64,000 bases of DNA. It comes from Owenia fusiformis (Eukaryota > Annelida > Polychaeta > Sabellida > Oweniidae). A program made the position numbers and the translations under genes. Shown here piece after piece: positions 50,640 to 62,800 of this stretch. The notes below the pieces were generated by a model, which was not told the origin of the DNA, did not search any database, and saw only the letters and a list, made by a program, of their open reading frames with translations. How positions within the stretch are numbered: the stretch's first letter is position 1; each line of letters begins with the position of its first letter. The stretch lies in NCBI GenBank assembly GCA_903813345.2, contig CAIIXF020000008.1:6025341-6089340 (forward strand), given 5' to 3'.

Positions 50640-50805
50640 TTAAACTGCACTACATGGGTCCCCATTCTCATCCTCGTATGTATTGTTGAATTCTGGGGGA
50701 TCAACATGAATAGATGGCGTGACAGGAGTATGGTTAACGTCATTGTCTATGTTCAAGTCTGTGAAGTCGTCAACGGAGCCGATCTCGACGACTCGAGACT
50801 GTCCT
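50640..50805 (-). CDS. distal last exon of the RhoGEF gene
   Basis: Acceptor TGTTTTCAG at 50806; phase matches the 52112 donor. It encodes 54 residues (starts GQSRVVEIGSVDDFTDL, ends GDPCSAV) and a TAA at 50642-50640. This exon has the better splice acceptor and is probably the main terminus. Confidence 0.65.
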
Positions 50806-53800
50806 CTGAAAACAGATGATATTAATATTTATATTATATATAATAGAAAGTATTTTTCATTTTGTATCTATTACATTTATAGAAATATGTTAGGAGTTAG
50901 TCAAAATAGTTCAGTTTCTTAGCAAGTATTTTGTAAAGTGAAAATATATTATGTATTCAGTGCTTAGTTCATATCAATATAAGAAATATAAAAATGCAGA
51001 AACAACAAACATTCATCTTATACTGGTGTACCCATATTTCAAAAAAGGGAATGAATTCTTGTGACTCGTCAAGTCCCCCTGCCCCGAGTCCAAAACACTC
51101 TGTATAATGTCATGAGGTAGAGATGAGTGTAGTACAAGGAATTGATACTGCTAAATAATTCACAACAGTGTAATGTAATAGTACGTTAGAGGGAATTTTC
51201 TTTGGTTCAGTGAATCATCTCCAAAATATCAGTCCATATGTGTAATGACGAACACTTAAGTTGAATATTTATGTTTTAAGTTGTAAGGGTTGGAATAATG
51301 TTCATGTTAACTTATTAAATGTTGGTTTCCAAATAAGAAGCTGGCTGCTATGTTATTTTACAAGTACTACTCATTTTAGAGGTTTATATGCTTGAACTGA
51401 CATAAGAGAGTCTGTAGATTAAGAAAAAAGGGAAAAATGTGTTTGATTCGTGTAAAAGCTGAAGCTGTGGTCAAAAACATTGTACATTGTCATGTGAGGA
51501 AAAGTGTGTAGAATTAGTGTACTGTTGAATTAATTCTTGTGGTGCTAGCACTTTGAATGCTTATTAGTTGGATTGATGTAATATAATACAGGTACCCATC
51601 ACCCTGTGTGGAGTGTATATAGAAGTGATTGTTAAAATAACAAAATAATAAAATGTTAATGTTTTTAACAGCTGATGATACAAGTGACCAATTTGAGATA
51701 ACTGGGAATTGTGATTATTTAAAATCTTGGAGGTGCATTTGTGCCGTTTTACCATCGGAGGCATCAGATTCAGTCAATGTGGAGTTCTCAGTCTTTGCTT
51801 GAGAAACTGAATCTGATTGGTTATCCGCTACTGAGCAAGCCTCATTTTCATGATTATCAAAATGAGTCTCATAATCATCTTCGTCACTTTCCGATAATGT
51901 ATCCTGACGTGTTTTGACAATTCTGGATGAAGCATATTCATAGAAATTATACAACTGAAACATTTTCCAAGAGCATCAGTACTATAATGATTTCAACTGC
52001 AGATTGATGTATATTAAAGGAGAGATAAATCAATTTTTGTCAATTTATAAACACTATGATCATATTTATACATGAATAAACTTAATTGTTATAAATAATT
52101 GAAGAACTTACCTCTTTCTATTAAAGAGATTTTTCAATGAGTCTCTAAACGATGACTTTTTCTTGGGTCTATTTGGATCCTCTGCTTTACTTGCTTGCAT
52201 ATTCTCCAGGATCTGCCTCTGTTTTTCTTTCTTCTTTCTCCTCAATTCTTTCCTTCTATTGCTTTCTGGGCCATTATCTTGAGACACATCGGGTTGAGAT
52301 TCATTCCACACATTCTCCTTTACTCTATCAGGAGGTGGATCTGGTAAAGTCACTCTCTGAGGTTTTTGGGTTTTCTTTTTAGGCTTTTCTGATATTGGCT
52401 GTTCGGCATATACCACCTTACTGATGAATTTTTCCTCAGCTAGACTTTTAGCCAGAGACATATTGATTCGTTGTTGCATTGGGCTTTCTGAGTTGGCATC
52501 GATTAAAATATCACCCTGACTTTTGGATTTTTGTAATTGACCTAGTTTTTGAGCTCTCCTGGTTAATGCTTCTCTCGTGCTCAACGAGGGTTCATATTGA
52601 GTTCCTATATCTCCATTAACTGAGTCATTATCTCCATATATACCAAAGTCTTGACCACTTGTGTCTTGGATTTGCTCAGAAATATTGCCATTAGAAAATC
52701 CCATTTGGCCACCATTTTGATTCTGTGGGTCCCATTGATTGTAATCCAGGGAGTGCACAGTATGTCTGTGTTGATTCATATCACTATAGTCTTCATCTTC
52801 CTTAGAATCTACTCTACTATGGAAACTGGCCTCCGACATTTGATCAAACATCGATTTAGAACGTTGGTTACGAAGTTTCCTCTGATGTAACCGTTCAGCA
52901 GGATTAGTAGCACCATCTATATCATTCCTATACAATCCAGAAGGAGGCTTCGTTGAAAACTCAACATGGTCATTTCTCTTCTTTCGCCTATCCCTATGCG
53001 GCCTAGGAGCTGTGTGTGCTCCCTCGAAATGCGAAAAAGTCTGATCCCTGTTTCCATATAAGGAATATGAGCCACCTGTACCTGTAGAGTTCGATAGAGT
53101 ATTATGTGCACTGCTATTCCGTGAGCTCTGATTAGGGACTGAGAGTCCATCAGACATAAAGTCACTGTAGCTTGAGTAGATGTTACTGGTTGTTTGGGTG
53201 GTGGCACTGTCAGGCCTGAAAGATAATTACACATATGAAACCAACAAACAATTCATGTCCAGTTGTGGAAATAGGCATCAATTCCAGAAGAAGAGGGTAA
53301 ATGATGATTTTGCAAGTGATCAGGAAATCAACATATTTCAAATATTGGTACATTGAAAAAAGGATGGATTAAATAAACATTATTTTTCCACAACTGCCAA
53401 AATTTGAACACCAACCCTAACAGTGGGCCATTTCTCAAATAAAATGCTCTTATGATTTGTCTTGTTATATAATATTACCGGAGATGAGTCTGAACTACAA
53501 AAACAACTGCTCTCATTTAATTCTCCCTCTCTGACAAAAACTTGCATATAATTTAATTTCTTAAAGCATTGTCTCATAATCTCAGCATTGTGAATATCTA
53601 CATTGTATTGCAAAAGAGGTGTTAATGAGTACCTGTTGTAAATGAAAGGTGTATGTTGATCCTCAACAGTAGAATGAACCCCACTATCCCTAGTTGCACT
53701 GGAGAACTGCAGGGGATCATATCCACTAGAGCCTGACTTCATGGAATTACTTTGTCTGAAATGGAAAAGGTTGGGGTCATGCATCAAGTATCCCTCCAGC

Positions 53801-56800
53801 CAGCTTTTGCCAAGGGGGTTCACTTTTAAATCCAGGGGGTTCATGTTTGACAATGTTGGCCAAAAATCGCTCGATATGCTCAGAATGGTGAAAAATTACA
53901 TAATTTTGAAAGAATTTTTGGCCTACTGGCTATCAGTCAATATGGTACAACGAAAATGGGACTTCTGCGCATGTTAAATTTTTTCGTCAAAACTCAACTT
54001 TTGTTCAAGTTGATACGATTGTCTTTCGAACTAGAGACTTACCTTATTCGAAAGATCATAAAATACTTTATCTATACTGAAAATCTTAGATCCAAACATA
54101 GTAGAATACGCCATCAGTCCGCATTTGATTTTTTGAAGTGAGTTTCGTAGATCGTCAGATTTCTCCGACTGATATCGGGTTATCTCAAACTGGTTCGTTT
54201 ATAAATACGAATTTCTTTACCGTTGTAAGGCGCATGCGCAAAATTGATTTATAAACCTTATTGGTTGATGGTTTTTCTCCTGCGCATGCGTGAAGTCTGA
54301 TGAACACTTATGACGAAGACCGGAGCAAACATTACTAGCTCTCGAACGAAATTCCAAGATTCAGGTCATTTCGCCGTGTTTGCTAAGCGTGTATACGTGA
54401 ATGACAAGCTGTTTTGAGTAGATCGGGTACCTGTTTTAGACACAACATTGATTTAGCTTGACATTGATGTGCACATTGGCACTTTTGAGCATGTTAATAC
54501 AAGTTTTTACACGCTTAGCACGAGGCGGGTTTTCGAAAAATCTGTTATCTGATTCACTCGATTATCATATGGATATTTATTTCTGCTGACATTTCAACAC
54601 CACATCACATAGAACTACGATGCAGAATGATAATAAAACACAAAACAACTACTAAATTCCACTTGTTATTTCACAGGAGGTAAAAATGCAAACTGCCTAG
54701 ATTCTTTGTAAGGGTCGTCAGACATCGGATTGGCCGCCATATTTGAAATGAAAATATCACTAATAGCGAGATAAATAGTGACATAAAAAAGGGCGAAAGC
54801 GCCGAAAACGGAACAAATCGTGGAACTTTCCATATATGACCAGACAACCTTCCTGGGTGTAAAAAGCAACTGTGCCGAAAATTTCCTCCATTTTTTACCT
54901 ACTTTTCGCAATTTTTACCCATACCCCTAAAATTTATAGGGGTAGGCTTAATGACCATCCATAACATTTTAGGATTATCATTAAATAGTATCATAATTTC
55001 AATGTTGGAACCTTTTACCATGATACACATGATAATGAGTGAGATTACAGTCAATTTTTAGCAAAATGAATATTTACTTATCTTTAATTAATTCCTTTTA
55101 TCTCTTTTCCATAGTGACATGTAGTTTGACATAATAAACAACGTAATTTTAATTGAAAATAAAGTTTGACAAACTATGTGACATCTGATGAGTGACTTGA
55201 ATGCAAATACAGAATAATCTAGCAAAAAGTGTATCTTTCTTAAACAACTACCAAAATCACTTCTTGTTTTTGACAAGGTCATGCTTGAGTGACAATGAGC
55301 ATCAACGTTTATGATAGGATCTAGATCAGTTTTTGTAAGTATGATTTTGACCTACATGATTAATAAAAATAATCAAGAAGTTATTCTGCTTCTGTTCTGT
55401 TCCTCTTTAAAGAGGCTCTATGCCATAGGATAGCAAAATCACGACCCCTCTGGACTTTTTGCATATTGAGTTTCACCACATATATACCCATCTACTTACC
55501 AAAGAAGAAGTCCCAAATCCCCCTCTTTCAGTGTTAATTTCGCGATTGTGCTGGCCGATCTAATTATTTTCGAAGAAATTAATTCAATCTGAAGTGTGAA
55601 TATACCGGGAAAGTCGTCCTGTTATCTGATTGGTCGTTGAATTTTGTCATCATAAACCTGATTGGCTGCCTGGTTCAAGGCACTTGTGGGCGCTTGTGTG
55701 ACTCAATGGGGATTCCTCTCGCTAGCTGAGGAATCGATTGTGTTTAATTCTGGAGTTTGGTTGTTCTGTTGATTATTTCCGATATTTCGGCAATGATATA
55801 CCCAAAAGTTATTCTCAAGATATATCTATGGTATGTGAGATATTATATGACCAATAACAATAGGACATCATTGATTGTCTGGGGGAGAGAAACCTATGGC
55901 ATAATGCATCTTTAACTGTTATTTTTTAAAATATGATATTGTTGGTCTAATAAGGGCAGTTTTGAATTAAGAATGAGTGTTATGTGTATTGGGAGGGGGT
56001 CTTGTTACTTGGGTAGATTTCAGGTAGATTACCAATCAATACAATTTGCCTCTTGATTTTGAATCTTTGATAGATACCCAGCAGAGTGAAGAAACAGGGT
56101 CGCCTATGTTCAAATTCTGGTACATGGTACTCCAATTACAAGTTCTGGGTCTAACAAATGTTAGAGCTGTGAGACTTGGGGACTTCAAACTCTACAAAGA
56201 AACTATCATGGAAATCATGCCATGGTTTGTCTCCCTGGATCATACCAATTATGCCCGCTAGGTACCTGTCCATGTAAGTGATATGGTTCAGCTCAAAGAA
56301 ATCCACCCTGAAGTTCACAATGGTTTCATGAAGGGGCATTTCACTGTCAGCAAGTCAAGAAAAAGCTTCTCCTCCATGTCAATAGACCAAGCCCATGAGC
56401 AAAATAATAGTGTGATCAAAAGTGAGGGTGGAGCTGTGGGGTTGTTCGACAATCCAACCGCATTACAGAAGTGGATGGTCGATGGTCCAGAGATCGCAAG
56501 AATGTTAACTGAGTTTGAGGATGAGATGAAGAATAATGATGGTCCTTGCAAACCAGTGTTAGTTATCAAACCAGTTTCAACAAATATGTCAATTCCCTTA
56601 CTTAGGTTATCAATGATTTAGGAAACCCCTTTATTGCAACATCAAAGGAACTTTGGACACTTGATACTAAAGATGTAATGTCAAGCAGTGCAGTTGACAC
56701 ATTGAACACAATTGAGAAAAGGGGGAAAAGTCAATGTGAAATATATAAAGGAGAGAATTATTGAAAGATCAAAAGCCATCACCAGACCCTATCAAGAGAA

Positions 56801-59800
56801 ACAATTTTAAGATCTTCAAACAAATCTAAGTCAAGTTCAAAGCTAGCAAGCTTGAAAAATGACACTGCCCTATTTTCACAACTATACATAGCATGCCAGA
56901 ATAGAGACGGCAACTTAGATGAACTTTTCCGACATGAGAACCAGACATTCCCTCCATCCCTTTCACAAGATAGCGCAATCAAGACTGGACTCAAAGCAAA
57001 TATCTAAAAACCAGTCTTAAACCATATCTTAAAACCTTGTTCCAAATAGAGAGATCGATACACCAGATGTTGAAGCCCTGTTTCTTGATGGTGCCGTAAT
57101 AGTCCACCTGCTGAAAACTCAAGAAGCAAGAACCTTCCTACAATACTCAAATGACATATTTAATAAGTATGCTGCAGATTAATAGAGTACAAAGACTTGA
57201 TATTGTATGGGATCAATATATACCAAATAGTGTCAAATCTTCAACAAGAAAAAAGCATGGATCTTGAAAGCGTCAAATAGTTTATCCAGAAAACAAATTG
57301 CCAGGGAATTGGCCAGAATTTCTACGCTCGGATGACAAGAAAAGTGATCTCTTTACCTTCCTTGAATCAAATGTCTCAGCCATTCCAGTACCAGAGAATA
57401 AAATCCTGATTACAACAATTGGGAATTCTGCAGAGGCATATCCTAAGCAGCATGTTTCTGAGATTTCACCATCATCCCATGAAGAGGCAGATTCCCGAAT
57501 CTTTCTGCACATATATGATGCAATGAAAAAAGGCTTCACCAAAAATGACGATTAGAACAGTTGATTCAGACATTGTTGTTCTGGCAGTTAGTACAACTTA
57601 ACATTCAAATCTGGCTCACCTTTGGCAAGGGAAAGTCCTATAGATACCTTCCAGCCCACGAAATTGCCCATGAAATGACTCCTCAGAAAGCCATGTGTTT
57701 CCCAATATTCCATGCTATGACTGGGTGTGACACCACATCAGGCTTTAATGGAAAGTCTAAGACATCAGCCTGGAACCAACGGAGTGCCTACCCTGAATTG
57801 ACTACAGTATTAACAGAAATCTCAATACGACCCAATACCCTGCTTAATGCCTATTTTAGAGCAGTTCATTATTCTGGTCTCCAACTTAAAACAAGCAATG
57901 AAACATCAATCAATGCTGCGAGGAAGGAAATGTTCACAAAGAGGACTTCAATAATATCACACATTCGTCCAACATCAGATGCCCTTTTACAGCATATGAA
58001 GAGAGTCATATACCAAGCTGTATTTATTTGGGGGCAACCACTTACAGCGATCCTCAAGTTCCTTCCCCAGCTGAGTGGGGCTGGATATTTGAAGACACCA
58101 AATGGATACCAAGGTGGACAACCTTACCCCAAGCATCAGACGCTTGCCAGGCTCTCATAAAGTGTAGCTGCAAAAACCAATGCATATCAACACGATGCAA
58201 GTGCCTGAAAGGAAATCTTGTTTGTACTGCATTATGTTTGTGTGATGGCAATTGTTCTTCATAAGGACACTGCAACATACCAGAAAGTAACTATGATACT
58301 GATAGACACAAGTATAAATCCTTCTATTGATAAGATTAATAAAACTATGATTTAAAAATGTGTGCAAAGGGAATCTAAAGGAACTATGAAACAGATATAG
58401 ATAGTTGATATATGGAGTCTAACTGCACTCAGAAGCCAAAAGAAACCATAAGTCAAGCCGTATCGACCATTTTTTCTGTATATCTAAAAGATGGGTGTGA
58501 CTCAAAACAAGCCTTTAACAGTGAAAAGGTGAAAAATAATAGTCATGTGAAGCATTAGATATAGATGTAATTCTAAAATCATACATCACTTATTTGATTT
58601 ACTCCTGCTACTGTGATATGGTGCAAAATATTCAATACAAGAAAAGTGGGCGTCGCCCATCACCACCCTTTAACATAGCAATCGAAAATCAATGGTATTT
58701 CATATTTTTACTTCAACATCAACTTCTTAACATGATAAGGTAATATTAAAGAAGTATGAGCATAATTTAGTAAAAAAAATTGTGTCAAAATTTTTTTAGC
58801 CCCCCTCCCCCCTCCGTGACCATGGGGGGGGGTAAGAATTGTAAAATTAAGGTAGTTCCTATGGGGGGATTTTTTGGCACAGTTGCTTTATTTAATGAGT
58901 AGCAATCAGTGATCATTTGAGGAAAGTTTCACGATTTGTTCCGCAAACGGCGATTACTTTACACTATTTATCCCGCTAAATATAAATAAATAGAGGTCTG
59001 CGCATGCCTCAACATTTCGACTGGCTATGGGTCTGTGGAGCTGAGATATGAGTGGGAAAGGGGGGTTACAAGGGCTGAAGTAAGACAAGGTTCATGAGGC
59101 TCATCTTCCTACTTAGAATACAAAATACAAGAATATAGTAATGATCAGATTTGTTTTATTCACATTTAAATATCTTTTAGAAATGCTGCTGAGAGGAATG
59201 ATTATGAATTTCAACTAGATATAATTTAATGAGCATGAATTTTGAAGTTTTGCAAATGTGCATTTTTAAACCATTGGAAAGATTTAAAATTAAAGTATAC
59301 CTTTTTGTACCAGTGTAACTCTCGCCTTGTATGAGGTTTGTTGAATGCTCTATCCCATCATGCATCTGTGACAGGAAATGCCGAAGTTTCTGCACTGAAG
59401 ACTGCAGGAAGTAATGGTCTGGTTGATCTCTGTCTGTAAACTTCAACAGTTGCTATAAGAAAAAAAGAGAAAACAATTTATTCATTACATCATTCTAAAT
59501 TCAAAATATGTATTTTTACTTTAAAATACACTGGCAATAACTTGTATCAGTCATTTTGCTTTCAGTTTAGTGGTTCATCATGCATCGCACATTTATATGA
59601 TTTCTTGGAATACAACCCATATCCTATCCCTAATATGAAGTATTCTCTGGAGACATATTACCTTATATTTTTGTGTATCTACCTTTTACAGATGAAGAAT
59701 CAAGATATATTTCCTTCTTGATAAACTTCATATCCAGAACTTCTCGTGAAATAACCCCTATGTGCTTACCTGCATGATGAGTACATATTGTGGTATCCTC

Positions 59801-62800
59801 TTTATAGGAGATACCAGGAACATAACAACATCCATCCCCTCACATGCTGGGTGCTTCTCACATTTCTACAAATATAAGTAAAGTAAAATCATTAGTATTA
59901 TATTTACAAACAAAATGCATTTACATAAAATACAGTATTTACAGAATGGATTATATAAGTTGTTCTAAAGATAGGAAGTCATGAATTCTTTGTTTGAGGA
60001 CTGTCTTTCTGTTGGAAACGTAAGGTTTAAAATATATTTTGAGTTAGATTTTGCCCACCCAGCATTTCCTACAATTTGTTGTTTTCTTCATTCCAGCAAT
60101 TAATTTTCACTTCTTTTGTCGATAAAACACACCCACAATTAATTTATTTCCCTTCATAAAATATATTTCAACTCAATTTTATATACTATATAACCTACCT
60201 TTAAGAATTTTCTGAACTTGACAGATTGTCTCTGATAGTTCTGTAGCATACTGATACACAGGGGGAACTCCTGTATGTAGTTCTTGTACAAGCCCAGCAG
60301 TTCAGACTGAAACATAGAGTGCATAATTGACTATTTGAAATATATCTTTCTAATGGGGGTCTATCAGGGCTTGGTTTATAAGTTCCTTACTCTCGAATGA
60401 CTTAAATACAACCTCCTCCCCTCAAAAATACATTAACCAAATTGTAGAATTCTAGGATAAGATTTTATGTTAAGTTAATGGGTTGTTATTCTGTATTTAC
60501 ATGTGACATGTAGAAACTACTATTTAGCCCCCTGGCCTTACTTTTATTTAGAGTCAGCTCTTAAGTAGAGACTACTTACCTCATTAGAGTCTACCATTCT
60601 AGTGAAGATATCCCCCAGTAAACCCTGGGACTTCCAGGTCAGGAGCCTCTCTTCTAATTTATGAAGCAGGTTACAATGGCACTCATAGATCCTCGACAAA
60701 CTGCCGGGGAATATTATACTGGAATAAAAAATGTCCATATCATAAATTAATATTTTGGGTCGATCTGTGGAATCACATGTTAACATTTTATGTGTAAAAT
60801 TCTACAAGAAACAATAATATCTAGCATGATACTTGTTGGATAGGATAAAGTGTGTCCCTGTGTTTAGTTGAACTATATTCCACATTCTATCTACTTAATT
60901 GCAGAGCAGTGTACACAACTTTGTTATTGTTGATTATATAGTACGATAAACACAAGATAAATTCCAATGTCACAGTGAACTTGAAAATTTAAATGTATTC
61001 CCCACATTCATAAGTACAATACAGCATTGTGATAGGCCATACCCATTTTCACTCGTCCAATAACAAAATAGGTTCACTAGGGAAATCAAAAGACAATAAA
61101 TGGATATACATGTATTTACCTTATGTCTTTATCTTCTATAACAGCAGCTTGGTGTAGGGGATCCACAAAGTTATCCTGTATCGCCCATAATGCTGAACAA
61201 TATTTCCTCTCACTCTCAAGCAAATCTCTTGCTATCTTTGTTCTATGAGCTGCAAATGAGTAAAACAGACATTATCAACATGTCTTAGTGATAAATGATT
61301 ATTTTCCCATTTTGAAATCATGAATTTTAAACCTGTGTCACACGTCAAACAAGGTATTAACATGTAAAATGTCACCATCCCCCAAACACAACCACCAAAC
61401 ACCATGTATAAAAAGTTGGAGACCATAACAATATGTCACCACTTTTGGTGGTGACATAAAAACTTCAATCTAGGGGCATCAATTTTTAGGTATTTTAAAA
61501 ATTAATTTTTCCTTTGTTCATTCTATGAACAGTTGAAATTAACAACTGAAATCAATAGACATAGTATTACTACAGAAAAGAAGAAATTAAGTATTTTTAG
61601 TTCTGCCAGTCCTTGTATATTTAGACTTACTCTCTCTTATAGTTTCTTCATGCGGCGCAACCTTTCTTTGGCTATGGGAACTACTATTAGTTTGTGGGAG
61701 TTTTGGCATCGATAGGTCTTGCAATGTAAACGGAGAATTATTCCCAAGCATTTCTCTTTCCTAAAACAGAAATTGAACGGTCAATAGAATCATTAAAACT
61801 AGTTATCTACACAGGATAGATCAGCTATCCTCTTTCTGTATTTCTTCAACATTGTAATAAAAATCCATATGAACAACGGGGAAAGCAGTACAATGTCAGT
61901 TTATAAAAACAACATATGTCTACTATGGTAATCAATGTAGGAACAGCTGTTATGAAACATCATAAAGAACACAACTGAAATCAATAATTTTTTAAGTTAC
62001 TGTATTTTTCATGATCACTTATATTGAGATAAGATTATCTGAAGCTGTTTAAAGCTATTCCATGCAGTTATTTGTACGTACTTTGTACATACTTTGTAGA
62101 ATACAAATTGGAAACTGCAAGACACTTATTTATTTTAGGAATATATGAAATTCAATTTTCTTGATATTTATATGGAAGTTTTTTGCCAAATGCATTGTTA
62201 CAAAATTTTTTCAAAATGATGCAGTTCACTATTTTGCACATTTTTTAAGTGAGTTTAGGGTAAAATTGTCAAACTTCAACCCCCACTCGCAATTTTTTAA
62301 AAGCCCTTGTAATAGCTGGCTACATGCCTGATATGTATATCAATGGACAAACCTTGAATGTTTTCTCTGACTTTATATTGCCATTTCGTTCAGCATCACT
62401 TGAATCTGATTGGTTAATTGAGAATTGTTTATTTTGCATAGACGGAAGATTCAGTCTTTTCTGGCCTGCAGTATGTAAGGACGAATCAGAGTCATAGTTT
62501 ACATTCACTTCATTTGCTGTGTTCTCCTGACCGCCTGAAATAATAAAAGTCATGCACATTTCAGATACTTTTTCTTCAAACTGTAAATAATCTTATTTTC
62601 ACTCCTTTGTGCTAATGGAAATAATTATTATACTAGTCTAAAGATATCAATGAGCTACAGAAGATGAAAAATGAATATAATGAATAAGATACTCTACACA
62701 CAATTACGGAAATTATAAAATGGATTCTTAGATACAGTAAAACCTGTCTAAGTGGAACACACTTGGCATCTATAAAAAGTGTTTGGATTGGGAGGAGTTC

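Noticed and set aside
54666-54911. 81-codon minus frame with a membrane-like segment
   Set aside because: It starts at TTG with a stop just upstream and lies in a repeat that recurs inverted at 58.8 kb without the frame.
53756-59300. A PH domain exon expected after the DH domain
   Set aside because: No minus-strand segment with suitable splice sites and phase was found; the flanking exons already join in phase.
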